Assembly (NCBI RefSeq): GCF_001761485.1
Contig: NC_090772.1
Coordinates: forward strand, 3,098,501-3,162,500
Direction: 5' to 3'
Length of the DNA stretch: 64,000 nucleotides
Source of the DNA: Yarrowia lipolytica
Taxonomy: Eukaryota; Ascomycota; Dipodascomycetes; Dipodascales
The translations under genes and the position numbers were made by a program. A model generated the notes under the pieces. It worked only from the letters and a program-made list of their open reading frames with translations. It was not told the DNA's origin and did no database searches. Shown piece by piece: positions 1 to 10,877 of the stretch (position 1 is the first letter of the stretch; each line of letters starts with the position of its first letter).

Positions 1-2898
1 CGAACGGAGGCCATGTGCCTGATGGGCGTTAAACACAACCTGGTGACGCCACGATCTGGAGAGCCTATCATTGCCGCCACTCAGGATTTTATCACCGGCT
101 CTTTCCTTATTTCCAAGAAGGACTACATGATCGACCGACGGACATTCTGCCAGCTGCTGGCAATGATGTCGGACGGAGACATGCAGTTTGACATTCCTCC
201 CCCTGCTATCCAGAAGCCCGTGCAACTGTGGACCGGAAAGCAGGTCTTTTCTTTATTGATTCGCCCCAACAAGAGCTCCAAGGTGATCATCAACCTGGAC
301 GCCAAGAACAAAACCTTCCAACCTCCGCCCCAGGGCTACCCCCGAGATATGTCCCCCAACGATGGTTTTCTCGTCATCCGAAACTCTCAGGTCATGTGTG
401 GAGCTATGGACAAGGCTACTCTCGGAGACGGTAAGAAGGACTCCGTTTTCTACTCGATTCTCCGAGACTACGGCCCTGACGAAGCTGCTGGTGCCATGAA
501 CCGAATGGCCAAGCTGTGTGCTCGGTGGCTGGGTGGCCGAGGTTTCTCCATTGGTATTTCCGATGTCACACCTGGTGCAGAGCTTTCTTCCACCAAGGAG
601 ATTCTCGTTGAACAGGCGTACGCCAAGTGTGACGAGCTGATTGAGGCGCTGGCACAAGGCAAACTGGAGCCCCAGCCTGGTTGCACACCTGCACAGACTC
701 TGGAAGCCAAGATTGGTGGTCTGCTTTCCAAGGTGCGAGAGGAGGTCGGAGAGGTGTGTATCAAGGAGCTGGAGAAGTCGAATGCTCCGCTGATCATGGC
801 CACGTGTGGTTCCAAGGGATCCACGCTCAACGTGTCTCAGATGGTGGCGGTTGTGGGCCAGCAGATCATTTCCGGCAAGCGAGTACCCAACGGTTTCCAG
901 GACAGATCTCTGCCTCACTTCCGAAAGTTCTCCGTGACGCCTCCGTCCAAGGGTTTCGTGCGAAACTCATTTTACTCGGGCCTGGACCCTCCAGAGTTCC
1001 TTTTCCACGCCATTTCCGGCCGTGAAGGTCTAGTTGACACAGCTGTGAAGACAGCTGAGACTGGATACATGTCCCGTCGGTTGATGAAGTCTCTTGAAGA
1101 CTTATCTGCTCGATACGACTCGACTGTGCGAACATCATCCAACGGCGTGGTGCAATTCCGATACGGAGGCGATGGTCTAGATCCCTTTGACATGGAGGGC
1201 GACGCCAGACCTGTCGATTTCAACAGAACATGGACTCACTGCGAGTACATCTCTTCAAAGTTGGGCATTGAGCCCGAGGCCGAGACAATCAATGTGTCTT
1301 CCGTGCCTGACACACCTCTCAAGCCGTTTGAGATCATGGCTGTGGTTGAGGAGCAGATCTTCGCGCTGGAACAGAAGCTGCAGCGAATGGACAACTCCGG
1401 AAACATGCTTTCTGTGGCAACCAAGGCAGCACGTGACCGTGCGTCAGCAGAGAAATATGTCGACGAGGTGGATCCCCGACGAGACTTCCTGCAGTCCATC
1501 AGAGGCTTCATTTACACAAAGGCCGAGGAGCTGGCTACCGTGCGTGAGTCCCGTGGTCTGATGGGCCTGTTGGAGAAGCCCGATGGTGACGAATACGACG
1601 GTCAGGACTTTGATCTGTTTGCTCCCAAGGCTGTGATCCGTGCAGTCAACCAAGTGTGTCGAATTTCGCACCGAATGGTGGACACCTTCCTGCAGGCCTG
1701 TCTTCGAAAGTACCAGAAGGCGCAGGTGGAGCCTGGTACAGCTGTTGGAGCTATTGGAGCGCAGAGTATCGGAGAGCCCGGTACTCAGATGACTCTAAAG
1801 ACGTTCCATTTCGCCGGAGTCGCCTCCATGAACGTGACACTCGGTGTGCCTCGTATCAAGGAGATCATCAACGCTTCCAAGGCCATTTCCACGCCGATTA
1901 TCACTACCGTTCTTAACAACGAAACGGAGTTGCAGGCTGCTAGAATCGTCAAGGGCCGTATCGAGAAGACTCTTTTGGGCGACATTGCTCATTATATCCA
2001 GGACGAGTACTCGTACGCCAAGGCGTCTGTTCGAGTTCGAATTGATTTCAACACAATTGATCACCTCTTGCTTGAAATCGACATGGACCAAATCAGAGAG
2101 GCGATCATCAAGGCTCCCAAGCTGAAACTCAAGCCTGGTCAGGTGTCGATCGAAGAAGAGAAGTACATTCGTGTCGACATTGAATCTGATGCCGTCAAGA
2201 AGAACGGCTCCACGACTATCATTGATACTGATGGAGAAATCTTTGAGGAAGGTGTTGAATCTGACACTGCCATGTTCCTGCGTACTCAGCATCTCAAGCG
2301 GGTGTTGCCAAATGTGGTTGTCAAGGGCTTCACTGACATTTCTCGAGCCGTCATTAACATTCGAGAAAAGGACAATACCCATGAGCTGCTCGTCGAGGGT
2401 TACGGTTTGCGCCATGTCATGACAACCTCTGGAGTCATTGGTACGCAGACTTCGACCAACCACGTGCTCGAGGTCAAGGAGGTGCTTGGTATTGAGGCTG
2501 CTCGTGCCTCCATCATTCACGAAATCGACTACACCATGTCCAAACACGGCATGTCTGTGGATCCTCGTCATATTACGCTTCTTGGAGATGTAATGACATA
2601 CAAGGGTGACGTTCTTGGTATCACCCGATTCGGTCTTGCCAAGATGCGAGACTCGGTTCTGCAACTGGCGTCGTTCGAGAAGACCACCGATCATTTGTTT
2701 GATGCTGCTTTCTACATGAAGACCGACGATGTGGAGGGTGTTTCCGAGTGCATCATTCTGGGCCAGGGTATGAGCATTGGTACTGGTGCCTTCAAGGTGC
2801 TGCAGCCTCTGGCTCTGGACAAGGTCAAGATTGGCCCCAAGCCTCTGCTGTTTGAGGAGGTGTGCAAGCAGCTCAAAAATGTAAAGTTGGAGGATTAA
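1..2898 (+). CDS. RPO31: RNA polymerase III largest subunit, 3' part (partial at window start)
   Basis: Largest, catalytic subunit of nuclear RNA polymerase III, which makes tRNA, 5S rRNA and other small RNAs. The reading frame is open from base 1; the first visible residues (RTEAMCLMGV) and the ATG at 13 are internal, because the NADFDGD metal-binding loop and clamp core of the family lie upstream of the window. Visible family blocks are the pore/funnel region, the bridge helix (GREGLVDTAVKTAETGYMSRRL, about codons 340-360) and the trigger-loop region (GAIGAQSIGEPGTQMTLKTFHFAG, about codons 580-605), followed by the C-terminal cleft and jaw. The Pol III-type end lacks the Pol II heptad tail. 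About 965 codons are present, compared with about 1,460 for yeast Rpc160, so roughly one third is missing to the left. Stop is TAA at 2896-2898. Assignment to Pol III rather than I or II rests on overall resemblance and the absent tail. Confidence 0.95.
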   Translation, partial: RTEAMCLMGVKHNLVTPRSGEPIIAATQDFITGSFLISKKDYMIDRRTFCQLLAMMSDGDMQFDIPPPAIQKPVQLWTGKQVFSLLIRPNKSSKVIINLDAKNKTFQPPPQGYPRDMSPNDGFLVIRNSQVMCGAMDKATLGDGKKDSVFYSILRDYGPDEAAGAMNRMAKLCARWLGGRGFSIGISDVTPGAELSSTKEILVEQAYAKCDELIEALAQGKLEPQPGCTPAQTLEAKIGGLLSKVREEVGEVCIKELEKSNAPLIMATCGSKGSTLNVSQMVAVVGQQIISGKRVPNGFQDRSLPHFRKFSVTPPSKGFVRNSFYSGLDPPEFLFHAISGREGLVDTAVKTAETGYMSRRLMKSLEDLSARYDSTVRTSSNGVVQFRYGGDGLDPFDMEGDARPVDFNRTWTHCEYISSKLGIEPEAETINVSSVPDTPLKPFEIMAVVEEQIFALEQKLQRMDNSGNMLSVATKAARDRASAEKYVDEVDPRRDFLQSIRGFIYTKAEELATVRESRGLMGLLEKPDGDEYDGQDFDLFAPKAVIRAVNQVCRISHRMVDTFLQACLRKYQKAQVEPGTAVGAIGAQSIGEPGTQMTLKTFHFAGVASMNVTLGVPRIKEIINASKAISTPIITTVLNNETELQAARIVKGRIEKTLLGDIAHYIQDEYSYAKASVRVRIDFNTIDHLLLEIDMDQIREAIIKAPKLKLKPGQVSIEEEKYIRVDIESDAVKKNGSTTIIDTDGEIFEEGVESDTAMFLRTQHLKRVLPNVVVKGFTDISRAVINIREKDNTHELLVEGYGLRHVMTTSGVIGTQTSTNHVLEVKEVLGIEAARASIIHEIDYTMSKHGMSVDPRHITLLGDVMTYKGDVLGITRFGLAKMRDSVLQLASFEKTTDHLFDAAFYMKTDDVEGVSECIILGQGMSIGTGAFKVLQPLALDKVKIGPKPLLFEEVCKQLKNVKLED

Positions 2899-5100
2899 TA
2901 AATTATACTTACTGTACTGTGACACCAGTCGATTGATACTAGATCAGTGGTGAAGATTTTACAAGATCCAGTTGGTGTAACTAAATTGTCAGTAGCCAGA
3001 TACCAGAGCAAGACTGGTGATAGAATGGGGATAGCAGCTTTGATAGAGATCAAAGGAACGGGAACTGTAACAATACAAGGTATTTTAGATAAATCCAAAG
3101 TTCTTGGTTTTGCAATGAACCCGCCAGAGAGTTGAATTACTGCAAGAGCTTAGTGAATAGGTTCATCCTTAGTATTGTGTTGCCAGGGTCTCTCGTATCT
3201 TCAGCGATGGCGTCAGTGAAGATTCGAGAGTTGAAAGGTGGAATCAGAAGAGTTAGGCGTCGTAATATCAGCTCTCGCTTTCGGATAATGAATCGATTTC
3301 AGTCTGGGAGATGACACTGGTGTACCAATGATCCCTCTACTCTCCCCTTGTGGTATGTGACATCTTCAATAGACATCCAGTCTGGTCATCTCTTCACCAG
3401 GACAATTTCCTTGTGTCCCTCATTCACCCGGTCCTTGAGTCTCTCGATGATCTGCTCCTCCTCAGAAAACCTTTGAGCAGCGCCTTGTTATAACAAAATA
3501 GCACCTAGTTCTTTGGTTTCCGCGGTTTGGCCATCTTGATGCGTCGGGTGGTTGAGAATCAAGCTGCCGAGTGGATAGGTGGGTGCGGTTTGGACGTCTG
3601 CAGAGGAATGAGAGATCCTGTCGTGTACAAAGCTCGTTGTCGATATCGTTGCGGAGCGCGGAATCAGTCTGTGTCAGAGGTGTTGGTATCTGGATGCTAC
3701 AAGTAGCTTGGGAATCAGTCGTCTTCGTGTTTTCGTCTGTACTTAGTGTCACCACCAATGTTGTTGTGTTTGTGTCGCCTGTGTCTGTGGCAGGTAGCAC
3801 TATGAAGGAGCTTTGTCACTGGTATCTCGTGTAGCAACAGTAGAGAGGAAGAGTCCAAGGGTAGAATATTAGTGAGGTCTAATAAGGTCATCTGTAAGTC
3901 CCGACTAAGGGGCAAACTGCGGGCTAACTAAAGACTAAGTAAGTGGGTGATAGTTAGACGACCAATGAAGGATAGCCAGGGACATCTTCCTCGTCCCCCT
4001 TCAGTTGACGCTAGAAGATGTTTGGACCAGAGCGGCGAGTGGAAATTCGATACAATATCAGAAACAGTTCGAAATACCGACTCAGAATTGCAAAAACACT
4101 CTTAGAACAGTTGGATTGTGCGTTTCTAAAAAGTGTAGGGAAAGGAACGGACTTTGATGGACTATCTGTTAGTTTCTGTTTGTTGGTGAAGAGCTGGAGA
4201 AGTCCTGAGGCATAAACTAATACATGGAGACTTTGTTTGTTGATATCTTGACGTACTCTCGATATTACCCACAGTTATTACATCTTTCGGACTGTTTCTG
4301 CTTGGGTATCAGGTCAAAACCTGACATTGAAGGAACCACCAACGTAAGAAAGAAATTTATAAGAGAGAAAGTGATTCATATAAGCGGAATTGATAATTAT
4401 CACACGAAATCTCAGTTTCAATTTCAATATTTCTAATACAAAGACTACTCCTCGAGTTATCGTTCTTTGACAAATACTGTACAGTCCATATAAATCTCCA
4501 GGGGCTCGTAACGCCCGATTTTGGGTCTGGATTAAAACGAGAAGTTCGTCGCCTTGATAAAATCGACAATCGCCATCGATACTGCTCTTGAGATCCTCCA
4601 AAGCATTCGCCAGAGACTCTATAGTCATGTTGAGACAAGTCTTGTTTATCAGAGACAGAAGAATGTTTATCATGTTGGCCAGGCGTTTCACAACCGTGAC
4701 GACTCCAATATGGGCCAATTTCAAGTTCCAGTCGTCGGTTGGCCTGAAAAATATGTGCCATTACCTAAGAAATGGCCTTTTCAAGGGCTTTGAGAGGTTT
4801 CGTGCTGTGATACGGTTGAATGACAAACACTTCGTTGAAGATAGAAGCAGGACCGTGCTGTTTGAGATAGTAGAGACTTGGTCATCTGATTAGAGATGGG
4901 ATTCTTGGGATGGAATATGTTTTTACCAGGTTGTCGTCAAAGTTGTATACTAATACTGTTAGGAACATGTTGATAGCGCTGAGAAGAGCAGATAATGGGA
5001 ATGAAGCGAGATATGAGATGGAAGCGTCACATTAATTCATCTCTGTGTGACTTGAATCCTCATTTCTCGCCTAAGAGTAGATACTGTACGTCTTATCACG

Positions 5101-5147
5101 CTAGATACGGTCCCCCTTAGATACGATCCCGCTAGATACGATCCCGC
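5101..5147. repeat. Short tandem repeat, about 15-17 bp unit, 3 copies
   Basis: Three consecutive copies of a unit resembling TAGATACGATCCCGC; the first copy is longer and has a C run. A partial fourth copy (TAGATAAG) follows. Confidence 0.8.
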
Positions 5148-5858
5148 TAGATAAGCATATTTGTTATATTTGTTAGTTATACCTCAATTCACAAGTAACT
5201 AGGTAGGAAGTACTTGAAGTAGTACTTAGAGTTTAATAAAGCCTAACAATACACTTCAACACGAACATGGCATGTCCTGGACACCACAACTTGACGTGGT
5301 CGTCCAATTGGCCCGTGTCATACTCTTGAAAGACCATTGCCTCCCCAACACAGCCCGTTTTGTGATTATTATCTTCTCCCCAACCAAGCCCATTTCCTGA
5401 TTATTATCTTCTACTCCGATTTCGCAAGTAACAAGTCTGTATCTATCGTAGTCATATCAAACAGTTAGGGACATTCAATCACAATTGTGTCATTTCCGCC
5501 AGCATAAACGATCATTGACACATTTCCTATCATCTCAACCCTTCCACATATCTGTCTCCATACTGACATGAGTATACCCTTGGACGGTATATCCTCATCA
5601 GGGAGACCTCACAGAGTCATTAAAACTTCTCATGACCCTTGACTACTCTCTAAAACCCCATTGAGACCCCATTTAACCTCAAAATCTCCCGTTTGTGCCG
5701 CTTTCAAGTCGCTCACTCCCCTTCTTCTCTTATCCCTCCTCGGGGACCCGCTCCCATAGTGTAGTGTGTGGATTCAGACCATTTCCCGAGGTTTCCAGCA
5801 ACCCCAGCTCGAGTCCGGAAACAAATTTCTCTCCGGCGTGTCTCTCATTCTCCATTGT

Positions 5859-5909
5859 CCGCCTTTTTCCGCCGTTTCCGCCTTTTTCCGCCTTTTTCCG
5901 CCCTTTTCC
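5859..5909. repeat. Pyrimidine-rich repeat of CCGCCTTTTT units
   Basis: About five imperfect 10-bp units of CCGCCTTTTT on the plus strand, ending about 320 bp before the PQ-loop start codon. It could be a promoter pyrimidine tract of the kind that keeps nucleosomes away; that role is inference. Confidence 0.75.
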
Positions 5910-6056
5910 CCCATTTCTCAGCAGACTCCAAGTTTTTTACAGCATAAAACAAGGTTCCATATCCCTGCATAATGCATATCTAGCATAACCGTTAGTTCAC
6001 ACAACCACAACAGTTCCAGTCCAGTCAAATATCGGTCGGCATCGAATCACAGGACC

Positions 6057-6128
6057 CACGTGACCTAGAGACACACACACACACTCCCCCATCACGTGAC
6101 CAAGAGACACACACACCATCACGTGACC
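6057..6128. promoter_or_regulatory. Three CACGTGACC boxes upstream of PQ-loop gene
   Basis: CACGTGACC occurs at 6057, 6093 and 6120, each followed by an AGAGAC and CA-rich segment, so the box sits inside a local duplication. CACGTG is the classical bHLH target (Cbf1/Pho4 type in yeasts). The cluster lies 100-170 bp before the ATG at 6228, a sensible promoter position. Which factor binds is not known from the sequence. Confidence 0.5.
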
Positions 6129-6227
6129 AAGAGACTCACATTCCCCATCTCCGCCATCAAACACCTCGAGTCAACCGGAATCGCTCGCCACCACCCTCGA
6201 CCACTCGACCATTCGACCACATCCAGC

Positions 6228-7061
6228 ATGTCACTAACCCACCAACTGTCCGCTCCGCCAACATGCTCGGACTACAACTTGGACACGAGAACGGCGAAAA
6301 TCAACTTTGGCGTCTCGGTGCTTATGACGTTCGGCATGTTTGCCAGTTACGCCCCGCAGCTGTACAAGATTGTCAAGCGGAAAAACGCCGAGGGAATTTC
6401 TCCTTCGTTTCTGCTTCTGGGATCTCTTTCGGGCGGTTTCTTTTTCGCCAATATCGCCATGTTGGCTGACCCGGTAGTACATTGTTGCAAAAGAGAACTG
6501 GACGCCACAGAGTGTCTTTCTGCATCGCTGGGCGTGATACAGATCTTTTTCCAGGCATCCATGTTTTACACAATTCCGATTTTCTGCCTGATTTGGGCTA
6601 GAAGACAAGCTGACCAGAACCAGTACGAGGAGATCAAGAGAGTAACGACTCTGGTGACGGCGTCCTTCTTCGTGTCTGCCCTCGTGTGTGTGGTTTCCAA
6701 GGTGACGGGCAAGTATCCCCGGACGATTGCCGACGTTTTTGGAATTTTGGCCGCCCTGTTGACATGTGTGCAGTACCTGCCTCAGATTTACACCACATAC
6801 AATCTGGGTCACGTGGGCTCGCTTTCCATCCCGATGATGTGTTTACAGACGCCCGGCGGTTTCATCTGGGCTCTTTCTCTCGCGCTGAGACCCGAGACAA
6901 AGTGGTCCACTTGGGCTGTCACTTTTGTAGCCGCCGTCTTGCAGGGTGTTCTTTTGATCATGGCTGTTTCGTTTGAGTACAGAGACAAGAAGGTAGACGA
7001 GCGAACAGCCCTATTGAACGGGTCCGTTAACGGTGACGATGACGATGACGATGAGGCGTAG
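6228..7061 (+). CDS. PQ-loop repeat membrane transporter
   Basis: A 277-residue multi-spanning membrane protein of the PQ-loop family, whose fungal members mostly sit in vacuolar or endomembranes and move amino acids or similar solutes. Two PQ-loop motifs are visible: YAPQLYKI (residues 41-48) and YLPQIYTT (183-190), each followed by the usual G-(I/S)-S turn (EGIS, GSLS). About seven hydrophobic segments fit the family topology and its 250-400 residue size. The C-terminus is hydrophilic, with an ALLNGS segment and a run of six aspartates. The frame extends upstream, but 6228 is its first ATG. The substrate cannot be read from the sequence. CACGTGACC boxes lie upstream. Confidence 0.85.
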   Translation: MSLTHQLSAPPTCSDYNLDTRTAKINFGVSVLMTFGMFASYAPQLYKIVKRKNAEGISPSFLLLGSLSGGFFFANIAMLADPVVHCCKRELDATECLSASLGVIQIFFQASMFYTIPIFCLIWARRQADQNQYEEIKRVTTLVTASFFVSALVCVVSKVTGKYPRTIADVFGILAALLTCVQYLPQIYTTYNLGHVGSLSIPMMCLQTPGGFIWALSLALRPETKWSTWAVTFVAAVLQGVLLIMAVSFEYRDKKVDERTALLNGSVNGDDDDDDEA

Positions 7062-8443
7062 AGGAATGAGGGATCTAGACTGGAGTACTCTTACAGGTGA
7101 GTGCATTACGCCCTACACAAGGCTGATCCATAAACAATACATCAACACTCCAGTCGTTGGCCTCTTCGGAGCCAAGGGCCCTTCTTCGGACTCTAGAGGG
7201 TAAGTAATATCAATCCCTAGCCCTCAACGAGCTGATTCCGCCGGTCTTGTTTCTCTATATGTAATCTCCATACAAACCGAGCGTCTTCTCTCCACCAGAG
7301 TCATTTCTGTCGCCCTCCTCGCCTCTGGTTTTGTCATCACCTAAACCCACCCCTCTAAATCTTCCTCACAAAACGAGGCCTTAAAAACACAAAAGCTCCC
7401 CAACCAAACTCTTCCTCTTTCACATCCCTTTTTTAGCACCACTTTTTCCCACACCCGAGGCAAAGCGGCGGACGCAATCATGTTCTGTCTCCAATTCGGC
7501 GCCTTGTGTGAGCAAAGACGTGTCCGCGTAGCGGACGTTTCCGAGCAAGGGACGACGTTGTGCTTAGACTGTGGTGTTTTCAGGGGGTTAGGACCAGGAG
7601 CTGGTGTGGAGTCACCACATCCGTCTCGTGGTATGATGCGGCCGATCGTGCAATCAAGTCGGGATCCAAGAAAATCGCGACCTAGATATTTCTAGGGAAT
7701 GCTCGTCGTATGGCCGAACTGAGGACATCATTGTGAAAACGCCAGCACAGCTAGCAGTTTCACGACATTGCCACAGACGCCGATGGAACCAAACAGACAC
7801 GTGATAGCACACTCGACCCTTCTTCGATGGATACTTCACACGCGGCGAAGACATTATCACCAGGGTGAGGAATGACACAATACTGTATTGCACAATACAT
7901 TCCCCGTATCACATGATCCGAGAGTGTGGCTGAGGAACTAACACGTTTCCTGTCGTCTGGTCAGACCATGTTATTCAATTTCGATGTTCAGGATCTTGTC
8001 CCTCCTGACTGACGTTCATGATCTACATACACCGTCTACGAGTGAGTATTGGAGTATTGGTGAGCAGTGGAGCATTGGAGTATTGATGTGAGATGTTTCT
8101 CGCACTACGGATTTGGGATCTGTGATTGATCTGCCGTGAGATTGGGCTATTACTGGGCTGTGACACGATGTAAGATGTGATCTTGCCAGGTCAGATCGGA
8201 GCCCCAATGATCTTCCAGATGAAAATTAAGCTTTGGGAAAATTTCAACTTTGACTTTGGAATTTCAGCATTTGCTCTATCATGCATTGATAGTGCTTCGC
8301 TCAGCGTCTTGAATTTTATTACGTGGACTGTAAAGAATTCCATCCACTCCAGATCTTGCATTGACTCCAAGTGTCTTTCCAGGACACTTGGTCGACCCCA
8401 GCACTATCTGTACATTGATCAGATGAGATATCAGTCACATTAA
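7062..8443. other. Intergenic region between PQ-loop and MFS genes
   Basis: Space between the 3' ends of two convergent genes. A C/T-rich stretch at about 7270-7470 leads into an ATG at 7480 opening a 71-codon frame (7480-7695) without recognisable features; it resembles a promoter followed by a short transcript, but I cannot support a gene. Confidence 0.5.
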
Positions 8444-10081
8444 CTATAGCAAATAAATAAAGCCGTCGGTGTTGCTTCTGTTCTTCCATCCCAAAGCCCC
8501 TCTCAGGACGGTGCTGAGGACGACGCAGGCAATCGTGAAGCCCATGGCGATCCAACAGCCTCTATGGTACTGGGGCGCTTCCCGAGCGATAAACGTCCGC
8601 AAAGCTATGATGGCAAAAGTGTCCGATACCATTGCGAAGATGGCAAAGCTCATGAGTCGGCGGTGTCTTCCTTGGATGTTGCTTCCGAGCCAGCAGGCCA
8701 CAACAACAAATGCCGCCATAGTGTTTGGAATCACAAACCAGCCTCCTCCAAACTTGATCCAGGGGTTTCTGTCTCCCGGTTTACAGAGAATGAGCGCCCA
8801 TCCGATGATTGTGAAAAGGTAGTTCATGAGCAGGAACGGGTAATTGACTCGGAGTTTGAACGAGCACCATCCCTGAACAACTGTCCAGAAACATCCAAAA
8901 ACAATCATTGTCCAACAGATGAGCTGAGCGATGGCCGATGTCTTTCCTACGGACATTAGCGTAGGGGACATGAGCAGAGCGTAGCAGCAGTCCAGTCCAT
9001 GGTAGGTGAAGAGTCCCAGAACTGAGCATGTCCACACTATGGGATCTTTTGCCGCCAGGAGAAGTCCTTCAAGCGGGGTCTCTGTGGGCTCCACTGGGTT
9101 TCCCCCTGCGTAGTCGTCTTCAGTAAACTGTTTGAAGAACTCATATCCGTCCTGGCCGTGTTTTTTTATCCATTTCTGGCTCCAAAAGTAGTCGGGCAAC
9201 AGTCTCCAGATCAACGGGGTCTGAATGCATCCGCAGATTCCAGTGACGAAGAATTGCCAGGACCAACCGGGCTTCTTGTCGTGGATGAGACCCAGAGCAA
9301 TGGCAATCAGCGTGAAGAGTGGCACCATGAACCAGGCGGCTCCCCACGCACAAGCAAACACAAACTGCGCCTCGTACCTTCCGTGCCATTGGAAAATGAC
9401 GTGAAGGACTGCCGGTAGACAGAAGTTCATACAGACACCCATAATGACTCGATCTGCGACTAGACCGGCGTAGTTGTGGCACACTCCAAGCAGACAGATA
9501 CACAGACCCCAACAGAACATTTCCACGGCAAACCAGATTCGAATGTTCACTTTGAGAAAGAGAAAGGCAAAGGGAATGGCGAGAAACGCGTAAGGGAAAT
9601 ACAGTGCCGTTTCTGTCCACTCGTATTGGTCAACGGTGATGTGATTGAACTGGAGGATACCTGCTCCCAGAGCAGGACCAATCACGTCTCTGGAGACAAT
9701 GTGGGACACATAGAAGGCCTGGCATTGGCATGCAATAGCCAGAGAACGATGAAACTTTAGATGATGACTCTGTTTGGCAGTCAGAGTGGTCACATGACCG
9801 GCCTCGAGGCTTTCCGGGTGGGAGGAGACTTTCTTGAACACCGAAGTGTCTCCAAGAACAGCTGTGGGGTCCGCCGCGTTCTCAACGTGCTCGGTGGACA
9901 GCTTGGCGTGTTCAATGTGATCAGCAGACTGTTTTGCCTGTTCAACTTGTTCACTAGAATGTTTGGCTTCACCAGCAGGACTGGCATCTTCGATATGTTC
10001 AGTGTCTTGTTTCTCCGTGTAGTTTTGGGTCTCGGAGGGAGTGTCTGAGTCTGTGGGTGCGATTGGGTCTGTTTCGACCAT
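8444..10081 (-). CDS. MFS transporter, allantoate permease (Dal5/ACS) type
   Basis: A 545-residue major facilitator of the anion:cation symporter family, which takes up organic anions such as allantoate, ureidosuccinate, nicotinate or related nitrogen and vitamin compounds across the plasma membrane. The hydrophobic core from about residue 110 has about 12 membrane spans with a central loop near 290-340. The N-terminal 100 residues are hydrophilic and contain a 10-residue repeat (SEQVEQAKQS, ADHIEHAKLS, TEHVENAADP at about 43-72), which is unusual. Start choice: an in-frame ATG exists at 10162, but a TATA-like run (10121-10130) lies between the two ATGs and 40-50 nt before the one at 10081, so 10081 is preferred. 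Stop is TAA. Substrate unknown. Confidence 0.85.
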   Translation of the reverse strand: MVETDPIAPTDSDTPSETQNYTEKQDTEHIEDASPAGEAKHSSEQVEQAKQSADHIEHAKLSTEHVENAADPTAVLGDTSVFKKVSSHPESLEAGHVTTLTAKQSHHLKFHRSLAIACQCQAFYVSHIVSRDVIGPALGAGILQFNHITVDQYEWTETALYFPYAFLAIPFAFLFLKVNIRIWFAVEMFCWGLCICLLGVCHNYAGLVADRVIMGVCMNFCLPAVLHVIFQWHGRYEAQFVFACAWGAAWFMVPLFTLIAIALGLIHDKKPGWSWQFFVTGICGCIQTPLIWRLLPDYFWSQKWIKKHGQDGYEFFKQFTEDDYAGGNPVEPTETPLEGLLLAAKDPIVWTCSVLGLFTYHGLDCCYALLMSPTLMSVGKTSAIAQLICWTMIVFGCFWTVVQGWCSFKLRVNYPFLLMNYLFTIIGWALILCKPGDRNPWIKFGGGWFVIPNTMAAFVVVACWLGSNIQGRHRRLMSFAIFAMVSDTFAIIALRTFIAREAPQYHRGCWIAMGFTIACVVLSTVLRGALGWKNRSNTDGFIYLL

Positions 10082-10120
10082 TCTGAAACTGTTACGTGAC
10101 CCCAATTCCTTCTTCACGTC

Positions 10121-10130
10121 TATATATATA
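10121..10130 (-). promoter_or_regulatory. TATA-like element of MFS gene
   Basis: An alternating TATATATATA run 40-49 nt upstream of the chosen start at 10081. Its position argues against the upstream in-frame ATG at 10162. Confidence 0.5.
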
Positions 10131-10851
10131 CGTTTCTTTCCGCTCAAGTGCTCTGACAACATGACCGACCGTCCAAAATGAGCATCCGCAAATGTATACA
10201 ACCCTGAAAAACTCAGAGAGTAAGTTGGTGTGGGGTAGAAGCGATAAAAGGGATCTGGAGCGGCTATTTCTACACTAACTTAACCGGTATAATTTAACAA
10301 CCCGATAACCTGGCGATGAGTATGACTCTGTAGTACATCTCTCCATTCCTATGAGTATGGCTCTCTACTTCCTACAAGACAGCCATACTGCCACGGTCAC
10401 GCCTAATTTCCACCTCCTCTGATCCGACGAATCCTACCACCACTAAACTCTTCACCTCAAGTCCCGAGTTTGCTCAGCCGTGAATCCTGCGAGCATTTTG
10501 GGTGGCTCTTTCGGGGAGGGCCCCCGGTTTTCGGTTTTCGGTTCTCGTGTAAGGTTTCTCCGGGAAAGAGTCTGACATGGAAGTGAGTTCATGACGACTT
10601 TGGGGCATATTTTGGGCAAATTTGCGGTTCCGGAACACTTGTTAAAGTCGGTTAATGATCATAAATCCGCCTGCAACGAATTCTAGACAACTCGGCCCCT
10701 ATTAATCCGGTTCCTTGGCGAGGGGAAAGACAGGCATAATCCATGCACCTAACCGAGATGGAACCTAAATCAAACAAAAAAAAAACATCCCAAAACATTG
10801 TCAAAAAGTCTCGAGTCACGTGATTTGCGATTGCGATGGAGGACTGGGGTA

Positions 10852-10877
10852 TGTGTGTGTGTGTGTGTGTGTGTGTG
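10852..10877. repeat. (TG)13 microsatellite
   Basis: Thirteen uninterrupted TG dinucleotides. Confidence 0.95.

Larger units (their letters stand above)
2899..6227. other. Intergenic region, Pol III subunit to PQ-loop gene
   Basis: About 3.3 kb without a convincing gene. Open frames here are short, lack recognisable domains and many do not begin with ATG. It holds an imperfect 15-17 bp tandem repeat at 5101-5147, a pyrimidine-rich repeat at 5859-5909 and three CACGTGACC boxes at 6057-6128, the last two groups probably part of the promoter of the downstream gene. A TACTGTAC motif follows the Pol III stop codon and others occur at 4475 and 5082. Confidence 0.6.

Noticed and set aside
1795-2925. 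Long minus-strand open frame opposite the Pol III subunit
   Set aside because: It is antisense to a strongly conserved coding region and has no domain of its own; codon bias of the real gene keeps the opposite strand open.
7480-7695. 71-codon ATG frame behind a pyrimidine-rich stretch
   Set aside because: No recognisable feature, Arg/Gly-rich composition and no sign of splicing; left inside the intergenic note.
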